A stretch of DNA of 64,000 nt, from NCBI RefSeq assembly GCF_000224145.3, contig NC_020179.2, positions 860,571 to 924,570 of the forward strand. The letters are read 5' to 3'. The notes beneath the pieces were generated by a model that was not told the origin of the DNA, ran no database searches, and worked only from the letters and a program-made list of their open reading frames with translations. Within the stretch, counting starts at the first letter, position 1, and every line of letters starts with the position of its first letter. Position numbers and translations under genes: made by a program. This document shows, piece after piece, positions 1 through 26,774 of this stretch. This DNA comes from Ciona intestinalis. Taxonomy: Eukaryota > Chordata > Ascidiacea > Phlebobranchia > Cionidae.

Positions 1-341
1 TAAATCGTTCCAAGAAAAAACTCGAATAATTGACTGAACTAATTCCAATGACTAGTCTTTATCCATTCATCTTAGATTCGTTCTGACTAAAAACTCGTGC
101 CTTTAATCTTAAGGTTTCCTAAGCGAGAGGGCTTTACGCGTGCCAACATTTTGGTTATGGCGTATTTAACAGTTAACTAATTTAACATCATAAATGCAAG
201 TTTTTAAATACACACTGTCATCTTCTAAAAACTACACGGTCCTACTCATAGCACCAGTATTTCAGACCCTGCTAAATGTGACTAGTACGGCTCTGTACTT
301 CAGAACAAAACAACTGAAAAAGAGCAAAATTTTACACTCAC

Positions 342-1296
342 GTTGCAGAAGGCTCGTAGACGCCGTGTATAAAATGAGGCACGGCGTTGATAAGTCCACC
401 CGCGGCAATAATCAGTGAACCAACTGCGATAAAACGTGGGCGACTGTACTTGCTGCTGAGTTTGCTTACCTAAAAGAGAAATACATTACGTTACTAAATA
501 TCATAGCCAATAATCACAAAAAATGAAAATATAAAAAGAATTTAACTTAAAAAAGTATTACAAAAAAAAAGAAAAATCATAAAATATGGTATACCTTTGA
601 GTATAGGTAAAAAATTATAGCTAAAATGCGTATATAGTGTGAAACCTCAACGCATGCCACCGCAGATTAAATCGTTTATCTGTTGGTACCAAATACAAAG
701 TCAACGCGCCTGCAGGCAAGTTCAGGTTTAGGCGTTAACTATGTGACAATGGGATTAATATTTTCCAATTTCCAAAATTTTAGGTTACCGCATGTTTTAC
801 TAAAGACTCATTACGAAAATGATCATTAAATTAAAAGTCCCGAGCGCTGGGCATTCGAATTTGAGCACATAATGTGCATGTGGTTTTTATACATTACACT
901 AAGATTTGTAAATAGCGTAAAATTGGCTTAAATAAACGAAAATAAGAATTTTATCAGCTTAAACTAGTAATATAGTAAGTTGCAAAATCGATCAATTATA
1001 AAACGCATACTCACCGCGACCACAAATAATAAGTTTCCAATGTTAAAAGCCCCCGCAATAAACCCCGCTAAAGAACTTGCGATACCAAAACGTTTCTCAA
1101 TTGAAGTCAGAACGCTTTTATTGTAAGTAGCAAGCGCAGATTGTCCGCATAAAGCAATGCCAACAAATGCTACGAACGCTTGAATGGATAGCAACTTCTT
1201 GCGTATCAACCCTCGTTTCGAGCAGTCTTGATTTTCCTGACCGTTTTCAACAGTCGCAGTACATGATAATATATCTGTTCTATTCGATTCTGACAT
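342..1296 (-). CDS. SLCO/OATP organic-anion transporter, 5' part (first two coding exons)
   Basis: Multi-pass plasma-membrane carrier of the organic-anion-transporting-polypeptide family; only the N-terminus is in the window. Exon 1 is 1296-1015 (94 codons) and exon 2 is 469-342. Exon 1 opens with an ATG followed by about 40 hydrophilic residues, then a first membrane segment (LLSIQAFVAFVGIALCGQSA) and the family hallmark SIEKRFGIASSLAGFI...AFNIGNLL. The donor is GTGAGT at 1014. Exon 2 joins in phase 0 and reads VSKLSSKYSRPRFIAVG..., a second membrane segment, then PHFIHGVYEP, as in OATPs (a loop with K/R-R-P, then PHF). Its donor is GTGAGT at 341. An upstream in-frame Met at 1407 exists, but the residues added do not look like OATP, so 1296 is preferred. 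No third exon is seen in 1-335, so the gene continues left. Substrate cannot be inferred. Confidence 0.85.
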
Positions 1297-4200
1297 CTTT
1301 ACAACAATAACTATATATTTCTGCGAATAAACAAAGACATTACTTATATAAAGAACACATGCTTTTATTACCCCGTTCCGAAAACACCGTTCCGATATTA
1401 TAGCCACAGTCTAGTCTGCCTCGTGTTTTGTCAGCGAACCACCTTTCTCTTTCGGGTACGAGTTGTCTAGGCGAGTTACTTCTGGTACTGTCTCTCCTGG
1501 GAGTTTGGTTTATACACCTGCCAAACCGTTTTACGCTAAGGACATCCATGGCTAAATAGAGAGTTTCCGAGAAAATTCGGCGCGTGCGTTTTTTGTAAAT
1601 CGCGGTTGCATTTTTAAGAACATTGGTTTGACAATGTAAACTTTCTTATGTCGTCCATGAAGCGCAACCGAGTTCAAAAATCTTCCTTTTGTTTCCTTTG
1701 TTTTAAAACGGGCCGCCAATTTTTTGTAAAGAATTACCACCTTACGCGTGTAACCTACGCAATTTCGAGCGTAAACGGAAATTGAGTTTGTGAAATGCAG
1801 TTCGAAGTGCGTGTTCGTACCCCTTTTTTGGCGTCGACTCAAAGATCTGTTTGAACCACACACCTGCGGTATTGACTTCTGTCTTTACGGGTCAACTAAC
1901 CTAATTCAGTGCAAACTCTTTCCCGGATCAAGTCGTTTCTTTATTGTTTGTCAAACTGTCCTAGATCAATTTTGCACTGGGTTTTGCTTTCCCTTTCTTG
2001 ATAAACATGTTGACTTGATCGAGCAGACTTGGCGCCGCGAATTCTTTTGCAATGCATATTACGCTTGAACGGCCACGGACAATGTGTTCAAACACAAAAA
2101 GGCGAGTTTTTCAACGTCATAAAATAAAGCGACAAAAAGGAATACCTAAATGTTTTGTTCAAAGTCTATTTTCTCAAGCTGTTTAAACAAGGATTTTAGG
2201 ATTTAATGAATTGATATAGGTTATGTTACACACACTATTAGCAGAGCTTATATACTGTATTCGATATGATTCTGAATTTTAATTATGTGTCAGCGGAAAG
2301 GTATAACGGAAATAGCTGACAAGATTCTGTAAAGTGCGTACTTTATCACAAATAATCGAATGCAACGTGATAATGGACTTTCAAAATACAGATGAATGTG
2401 ATACGCATACAAAAATAAACAAAACACAAATCATAGCAAACCTAAAACCAGCACAATATTAAAACGTAACTCGATTACTGAACAAAAAAACGAAAACATT
2501 CGTGCCCGTAAAACGCAAAATATAATACGTGTATCATCTAACATAGCGATTGAAAGTTTTGGGCCGGCCTGCTAAACGCAGTATTACAACAGCACTAAAT
2601 ACTCCTGGTCAGAAATTTTCGTGAAACGTTCTTTTCAATACTTAGTAGGCTGGTTTGCCGCTGGCCCTTTGTCATGAACATTAGAGCACTTTTGACTTAA
2701 AACTAAAAAAAGTTTCTAATTTCGTTCCGAAACTCTAAATTAATGCACTGAAACAAAATTTTGACAAAAAAAAGGTTTCCGAATTTTGAAATGAATTTAT
2801 CATAGGTTAAGCAAGGTGAACCAACCGCGGTGCTATGTATGCATAGACAGTTATTGAGACAAACAGAAAAAAATTGACCCGAAAGCGTTGGGAAAAAATA
2901 TTAACCTCGTGTATATTGGAGCCGAGTGAAACTACTGTGAGAATTGGCCAGCTTTGTGAGAATTGATCTTTGGCCCAAAAACTTTTAATCTGATATCAGT
3001 ATAAATTTAACGTCCGTCAAGGCCGTGGGTTTGTGTTGGGTATATACTGTTTATGCCTTGAAACCACGTTCAATCTATTACAGTCACGACATTTATAGCT
3101 AGAAAATTTTGCGTGTGCGAACCACGGCTATAAATGCCTTAACTCTATTTTGAACTAAAACGGCTAACTGGTTTATATCGCATTGTTATGTTGGTGTAGC
3201 TTACACAAGCGCAAGAAACACATGGTTAAATCCCATACACGGTAATGTATATTACACTGTGCAGAATTTTAAAGCGCTGATAAAATCTAACCGCTACATC
3301 AGCTGGCTAAAACTGCGTTTTAAAAGCTTAGCGAAGCAATCTTCGGCAAACAAAACTGTACCCTGCAAAGAGACGGACTGTCTCAGCTTACTGCAGGCTT
3401 GGTATGCAGCATAAGAAAAGGGGTTGTGACATCTGTTTTTGCAGAAAAAGGAATGTTTGCATTTCCGAAACAGATTTGTACGCGTCAATGTCTTGCACTG
3501 AGAACAAAGGTATACCATTGCTGCGTTGCTGATTTGAACAGAGAGCCAAAAACTTACAAAAAAAACACCAGAACAAAAACGCATATCCGCATTTAACCTC
3601 GTTTAACCATAATTGATGGTTACGATTCGTGCAAACGGATAAGTGCGGTTCCGTCTAAGTGCGTAGTGGTGATGTAAAATGACAATGTATTATATTAAAG
3701 CTTCATATATTTCAAAATTAATCCTAAAAAATAAGTCTCCTCGAAAACCGCTAAATTAAGATGGAATTTGACAGAATGCATAAAAAGGCGGATTTCGTGA
3801 CCCCGCCCGTTTACATAAAGCTAAATAAAACAGCGCGCAAGCCTAAATAGGTTTGCCTCATATACATATTACTATGTTTGTTTAGAAATAGTATGTTAAA
3901 ACGCACCTTCAGATTTAATAAAATATAACGATAACTCATAACATTTCGCCTTTTTTGGCAAGATCTTATATTTAACTGCAAATTATATACAAATAAATTG
4001 CTGAGGGTTATTTACAGACACAAAACGCTACGCCCGATTTTACCAACGTTTTAGCCGGAAGCGAAATATGAATATTAATTATTTGCTTTTAGCATAATCG
4101 TTTTTACCACACCTTTGCATAAATATAAACTCAACAAACAGATTTAAAACCAGCTTTTTCTAGGTAAAGTGACGTAAACGTTATATTTGTCTGCGTAACA

Positions 4201-4536
4201 GCAGGGTGGGGTAAGTTGGGACAGTTTTCTTGCTTCGTGTTTTTGCTGCTTTTTGTTGCCCTATTTAAATGTATGATCAATAAGTGCATTTATATCGTAA
4301 TGTTTCTGTGGTGTATTTACCGTTCTTTGTAAAACAAAAGTGTAACAAAGGCCCTTGATTTTTAATTAGTTGGATTAACCATGTGGATAACTTTATAAAT
4401 ATTAGATATTGATCATATTCTAATTCAGTATATTTAAAAGAAAAAAAACACTTTTTTTTCTCAGCCATAAAAGATTGTACTCGATGCTCTCTGCTGCTAC
4501 AATTATAGGTGAAATGTGTTCGAAGGTATCCGAAAG

Positions 4537-4600
4537 TCACTTAACGGCAATTGTTCCAACCCAGTGGGTTGTCTATATTGCCAGACGTATATAAATAATG
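4537..4600 (+). repeat. SINE body fragment
   Basis: Holds the SINE body motif CACTTAACGGCAATTG followed by CAACCCAGTGG and GGGTTGTC, then decays. Neither the tRNA-like head nor the tail is present. Confidence 0.6.
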
Positions 4601-5477
4601 AAAAGACAATCTAAGTATCAATACAAACTATCTTTTGGTTTTCTGTTTTTCTTAATCTAAAGTCTCTAAAAGAGCGTCATTACCGACGACGTAGCGGCAG
4701 CCCTCTGTTCTGTGTTTGCTGTGTAAAATAAGACGTTCTATTCACAATGTAGGTTGGTCAATCACAACACAACATGTATTATTTTACAGAGCAACGGAAA
4801 TTCCCTTGGACAGCGCTTTATATAGAAACATTCAAGATGCGTGGTCAGTATAGCAACGGTAAAAGATATCAGAGGTTTATTATGCAGTTCTCAAAGCACA
4901 GTATTTAGTTTAAGACAGAAAGTTTACCAAAATATAGTTAAGCTGAAACGGTGTTGATATAATTCCATTTTAGAAGACATTTTCTTATTTTGGGTGTTTT
5001 TTTTTGTAAAATAACACAGGGAAATCAGTGTATAGCCAGAACACAAAAGTTAAATAACTTTTTTCGTATTTAACTGCTTACACTGGTTTATTTTTGAATT
5101 AACAACGTGTTTTAGAAATGAATAATGCAAATCGTTTGGGGCTGAATGAATCTGTAGAAAACATAAATCCAACATTAACATTTATTAACAAGCTATTACG
5201 ACCCTTGTAGACTAACATAATACCCCTTCTTGGTATTTGGAAAGGAATAAAAAGACAGAAAGACGTAAATTTTAAAAGAGGAATATGTGATGTGGGTTAT
5301 GTTTTATCGCTTTACCGTCACCTGCTGGAAAGAGTTGCTGCATTACCCTACCACAAGGTAGAGCTCAAGATATAGATAAATTGCAAAGTTTTAAAGGTCG
5401 AGCTTTGGAGTGAAAATTGTTTATAGCTATAAGTGTGCGCAACAAAACAAGCTCAATCTTTAATGCACTCGTCATCA

Positions 5478-5580
5478 AACAATGTAAAATATCTGGTACT
5501 TCTGCTACCAGGCATAGTGTGAATAATTTAAAAGTCTTGCCGGATAGCAAACGGAACGTCGGAATACACTACGTTGTTTT
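5478..5580 (+). repeat. Copy of an unnamed interspersed repeat (family R1)
   Basis: The copy contains CTGCTACCAGGCATAGTGTG and then AGTCTTGCCGGATAGCA followed by GGAATACACTACG. The same modules occur near 38065-38185 and, reversed, at 41705-41880, with a weaker relative at 19795-19945. The family is not one I can name. Confidence 0.6.
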
Positions 5581-5710
5581 TTCACACCATTTCTAACAAT
5601 GTAAAGAAGATAAAAAAAACACAATAAAAACGTGTTCCATTTCACCCCACCCTACCATATACTATACATGTAACCCTATATATATTTCTAATTCTGTGTT
5701 ATTTACATAG

Positions 5711-7830
5711 GTTTGTTCACTGGATCGGAGGGAACCTGGAGTTATGGGGGACCAATGGTAAAGTTCATTACAAAACTTACTTACAGTTTCATCAATAAAG
5801 TTTTGATGGGCTATGTTGACTAATTAAAAATGACATTTTAGCCTATTCTACCATTTATGTTCACAATGTGGTGAAATTACTTGGATCTAAATGTAAATTA
5901 TATTTATCCTTGCGTGGTGGGGCAACGACATTCGTTACTACACGGGTGTTCTGTTTCATACACCCCATATGCCCGCTTACAAGTCACCACATAAGTAACT
6001 TTGTGAGTGATTATTTTTTTGAATTTTTATGTTATCTTTTTTTTGTAGGACCTAGTACTTGGGCAAACACGTACACTGTTAGAAATTTTTACTGTGAAAG
6101 TCACTGGCAGCACTTTTTACGTGTGGCACGTTAAAAAATTACGTGTATTTTCAAAGTAAAAAAAAACTGTAAAAGTAACTGTAAAATTTACGTTTTTCCG
6201 TAGAAAATACGTCTAAAATCACCGTAAATTTCGCCGTAAACATCAACCAAAACTGAAAGTCTACGTGTATATTTACAGTAAAATTAACAGTGAGTCACGT
6301 AAAAACTACGGGAGTCACTGTTAATTTTACTGTAAAAATCGCTGTTAAATTTGCAAAGTACTGTTAATAATACAGTATAATTTTCGTTAAACCGCACTCA
6401 AAATCGAAAATTTACTCATATATTCACAGTAGATCTGAAAATTTACGCGCAGTTTTACAGTAGATTTTACTGAAAAACAGTACTTTTTACGTGACTACGC
6501 GTAATTTTTACGTCACTCACTGTAAAATTTACCCTTAAACTACCTGTTAATTTTGCTAAATACTGGCAGGTTCACAGTAATTTTACTGGANNNNNNNNNN
6601 NNNNNNNNNNNNNNNNNNNNNNNNNNNNNNNNNNNNNNNNTTTTGATATTATACAGATATGTGATAATAGTGTCAATAAAACTGCTGTTTTGTAATATAA
6701 ACTGGACAACTCAGTTGTAGGCTACCTTTTTTTTATCTCAATTTAGTGCTTAAAAGTGAAATTCTAACTAGTTTGTAATTTGCTTTATTCGAACATAAAA
6801 AAGCGACAGTCGTTATGTCACGATTGTTCTGTTTCATACTCCAACCGTTTCGCATATTTTTCAGGACAACAGTCTTTTTGATAACCCCCAAATTGCTGGC
6901 TTGACACACTTTTTGCCAAACGTGACTTCCCTCAATGACGAAGTAGCGATTCCAGTTGTTCCTAACTACAACCACGTCCCATCAGCAGTGGTTGGGGATT
7001 ACTTTAGATACAAGTAGGTTAACGTTATTACAACTTCTGAAGCACGTTACCTATTACTGTATACATAACTCGCTATAATTTAGTCTTAGTCGCAATTAAC
7101 CTATAAAATTTAAATATGTTCTGCATTGAGCAATTCTAAAATAAGCAACAATGGATTTGATTTTGCACATTGCAAATTGTACTCAATTATATGAAATATT
7201 ATGCCCTGTGAATTGAAAATGTAAAATTTTACAGAGTAATTTCTTAAGTTTAATATACTTTGTTTAATAGGGGTTCTTTAACAACGCCAGGATGCCAGGA
7301 GGGTGTTTTGTGGTACGTTTTCCAAACACCTGTCTCCATTTCTGCAGCGCAGGTAAGTATAGGGTAATAACTGCATTCTGGAGTATGCTGTTTTTATCGT
7401 TCTTAGAACCATTCGGTTTCTGATGGTGTACCAGCTAGTAACCAACGTGTACGCCGTTAATTATAGCAACTAGCTTGTTTCAAACGTCCTGACGTTAGAA
7501 AAACAAATTACGTGGTGTCTTGTTTCATAATACACTGGCCTAAAGTGTGTTATATATAAATAAAACATATTGTGACTCAATAGCTTGTACTAGTCTGTTG
7601 CAGTAACTTGATACGACTTTCAACTTCCTCAGGCAAACGTGCTTCGGTACGGCAACAGTGTCTACTCGAATGCTGATGGAACCACGCCATTGCTTAACAA
7701 CTATCGTCCCCTGCAGGACCCCGGCAATAGAAACATAAGTCGTACCTTCTCATTTGGTTCAGCAAGCTTCCAGTCAACCAGTTATCACCTGGTAGCAATC
7801 TGTATAATGTTTGTCGCTTCAGTGTTGTAA
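5711..7830 (+). CDS. Alpha-carbonic anhydrase, extracellular GPI-anchored type; central part missing
   Basis: Zinc enzyme interconverting CO2 and bicarbonate, probably on the outer cell surface. Recognised exons: 5711-5757 (FTGSEGTWSYGGPM), 6049-about 6075 (GPSTWANTY in the fitting frame), 6865-7013 (ends VVGDYFRYK), 7271-7352 (GSLTTPGCQEGVLWYVF) and 7633-7830 (ends in a stop). SLTTPxCxEGVxWxVF is the substrate-pocket signature of the family. The last exon ends with a hydrophobic tail (YHLVAICIMFVASVL), as in GPI-anchored CA IV/XV types. The three zinc-ligand histidines should lie between 6075 and 6865, where there is only a degenerate repeat array and a 50-N gap. The first two exons do not join in one frame with simple GT-AG splicing: one base appears to be missing around 5755. 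The gene may be damaged, or the assembly may be wrong here. No signal-peptide exon was found upstream. Confidence 0.8.
5885..6040 (-). repeat. SINE 3' part in carbonic-anhydrase intron
   Basis: Reads TATTTATCCTTGCGTGG, GGGGCAACGACA, CGGGTGTTCTGTTTCATACA, GCCCGCTTACAAGT. It ends in a T-run that abuts the 3' splice site of the exon starting at 6049. Confidence 0.8.
6070..6590. repeat. Degenerate palindromic repeat array (ACAGTAAAATTTACGT-like), ends in assembly gap
   Basis: Dozens of short diverged words such as TTTACAGTAAAAT, TTACTGTAAAA, AAATTTACGT and CACGTAAAAA occur in both orientations, without a clean period. The array begins right after the carbonic-anhydrase codons at about 6075 and runs into the Ns. 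Confidence 0.75.
6591..6640. other. Assembly gap (50 N)
   Basis: Run of 50 N. The true size is unknown. The gap lies inside the carbonic-anhydrase gene, and its missing catalytic exons may fall here. Confidence 0.99.
6776..6842 (-). repeat. SINE fragment before carbonic-anhydrase exon at 6865
   Basis: Holds TTTGCTTTATTCGAAC, AAAGCGACAGTCGTTATG and TGTTCTGTTTCATAC. The 3' splice site CATATTTTTCAG follows about 20 bases later. Confidence 0.65.
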
Positions 7831-7848
7831 AACTAAACTAAATTACCG

Positions 7849-7854
7849 AATAAA
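7849..7854 (+). promoter_or_regulatory. Poly(A) signal of the carbonic anhydrase
   Basis: AATAAA lies 18 bases after the stop codon. A MITE copy begins a further 20 bases on. Confidence 0.7.
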
Positions 7855-7876
7855 ATACCTACTGGATTTCGGTAAT

Positions 7877-8043
7877 ATAGTACTGTGGGGTAAGATGGGA
7901 TACCAGCTAGTAGCGCCTAAATTCCATATTTTCTGATCGTGTTTTAACAGTAACCACGGTTATATAGTTCTGCAAATTCGTCTTTGTTTACTCCCAAATA
8001 GAACAAGAAAATAAAATAAAGTCCCATCTTACCCCCTGCTATA
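7877..8043 (+). mobile_element. MITE copy, subfamily 2
   Basis: Starts TACTGTGGGGTAAGATGGGA and ends GTCCCATCTTACCCCCTGCT. The interior carries AGTAACCACGGTTATATAG, which marks subfamily 2. Confidence 0.85.
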
Positions 8044-8436
8044 TTTATTAATTCAATCCATGATACCGAACGAGCATAACATATTTTAACCATTGTGCCG
8101 TTTGAATCAAAAGCGTTACAGTATGAAGGCATGTTGTACTTGACAACCTGTTTGACTAAAATGCAATTTTTTATTTAGAAAAAATGTAATGACGAAAAGG
8201 AACATTTTCTTTTTTCCGATTATGCTGCCTTTTGAGCTGTATAACCAGAATGACAGCAGTTATACTGCTTGATTGCCTGTACGTGCGCTGTTTTATATTT
8301 ATTTTCGTGAATATGACTATTCTTTGAGAATATGAACTATTTTTCTATAAAATGCATTTTCAATAATGTTGTGTTGTACTGAAGTGAGTATACTATGGTT
8401 ATACTGAATAGTTGTCGTCATATACACAGGTTAATA

Positions 8437-8636
8437 GTTCGGTTGTGGGACGTGGAAGATGGGACAAATTTAGCAAATAATATCCAAATACTCTAATTGT
8501 TCAAAGAATTAACAACGGTTTATGGGAGTCGTTAGGATACCGTTTTATAATTCTTTAAACATTCTTCGTTTACTACAAATGGGACGAGAAAATAGAATAA
8601 AAAAGTGCTCCACCTTCCACCACCCTGCTTTATATA
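8437..8636 (+). mobile_element. MITE copy, subfamily 1, diverged left end
   Basis: Contains GGAAGATGGGACAAATTTAG, AACAACGGTTTATGGGAGTC and ends CCACCTTCCACCACCCTGC. Confidence 0.8.
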
Positions 8637-9086
8637 CAAACGCTACTTGGTTTATATACGAGTTTATGTTCACTTAAACCATATTGTGCGTGTATCAGTC
8701 GTTTGATTCAATGAGTAAACTCAAAAATGGCTTCAGAAGTGCGTGCATTTTGGTTTGCAAAAACCATCGAATTCTGTATTTTTTGGCGCCGCCTGTTTTT
8801 CTTAAACTAGAGATTAGACTCTTTCTTAAAGTAGAGCGTATAGATTTTGGCGTAGTTTTAAGCAGCAATGGCGATATATATTTAAGAAACATTTGGTAGA
8901 AAACAAATAAACGCTTTAACTGCAAATAATATAACAACAACGGGCAAATGGTAAAATGTGTAGTTTGTGACAAAATATAGATACGGCTTCACAGAACCAA
9001 AATATAGAAAAGTGCGTCTTAATAAAATTTAGTGTTGTGAAAATATAGGTCGATTTTTGATACATGTTTCGGCAAATGTCCTTAGA

Positions 9087-25904
<16,818 letters not shown>

Positions 25905-26654
25905 ATTTTAGCTTGAGAGTTGATATTTACAGAAAATTACATTTAGGCTCATCTATGGATGGTATTTACGCACAGAATGCAGATGCATAGCCTATAGTGT
26001 CAAAGTTAAAATTTCAGGAATTAACTCTAAAACGGAGACTACAACTACAACAGGAATAAAAATAGGACAAAATTAGCTGAATCTAGGCAAAACTAAAATT
26101 TAAGAACATTAAATAACGAATATTCTGCTTTTATAACATTGGGATAACGCAAAATAAATAGTTTTCTGTATTATAAACATTACCGTCCGTATTCAACAAA
26201 ACTCCCCACCCATAGTAGCTGTTAGGTAAAGTAGAGCGAAAGGAACATCCCAAGGTGTATTGAACAAATAGTAGAAAAAAAGAAAAAAGTTTAGCTCCCG
26301 AGATAACTTGCTAGCAGCGAAAATGCTTTTTGTTGTTTAAAAATACAGCAGATACAAGTTAACGTTTGTAAATCAATTCCCAAATATTTTTTTGTAAATA
26401 TTTATACATAAACAAACTTAATTTTTTATTTATCTTTTCAAAATCGATAGCGAAGATCATGTTATTTATAGAAGAAAAAGTAGGGAATCAACAGCATAAC
26501 AACGACTAATAAAACACGTTTTATTGATAAAAAAATGTCTATAACAATGTAAATTAAAAAGTGTGGGAGGCATACAATATTTGACCATACAGGATAGTAA
26601 ACATTCACGAAGAAAAGTGAAAACAGGTGCCGGGTCAGCGTATGATACAGTAGT

Positions 26655-26713
26655 GATTAATATACAAGGAGAAAATAGAATGAAAAGGTGTCCCATTTTC
26701 CCCTACTATATAT
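26655..26713 (+). mobile_element. MITE right-end fragment
   Basis: Only GAGAAAATAGAATGAAAAGG and TGTCCCATTTTCCCCTAC remain. Confidence 0.7.
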
Positions 26714-26774
26714 AGCTTTAGAATTACTGTAAATTGTGCAAACTATGCCCTTTGTTTTTGACCTACAGTAAGGT

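Larger units (their letters stand above)
1297..5710. other. Long non-coding stretch upstream of the SLCO gene and the carbonic anhydrase
   Basis: About 4.4 kb lies between the SLCO start and the first recognised carbonic-anhydrase exon. Open frames here (for example 1552-1863, 1790-2068 and 3294-3596) have no recognisable domain and no consistent splice context. It should hold the SLCO promoter and 5' UTR, and the missing signal-peptide exon of the carbonic anhydrase, but I could not point to either. It contains a SINE fragment near 4537-4600 and MITE-like end sequences at about 4200 and 5655. Confidence 0.5.
7855..9086. other. Intergenic stretch between carbonic anhydrase and the 3' end of TIF1
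   Basis: The two genes converge here. Apart from two MITE copies there is only AT-rich sequence. The 3' UTR of the TIF1 gene must lie in the right part. The minus-strand open frame 8695-8973 has no recognisable domain. Confidence 0.5.

Noticed and set aside
1552-2068. Overlapping open frames upstream of SLCO
   Set aside because: No domain, no splice context, both strands open at once.
3294-3596. Cys-rich minus-strand frame with a signal-peptide-like start, and a 65-bp exon-like block on the plus strand
   Set aside because: No family match and no partner exons; length and composition are within chance.
8695-8973. 92-codon minus-strand frame
   Set aside because: Likely TIF1 3' UTR; Lys/Leu-rich by base composition only.
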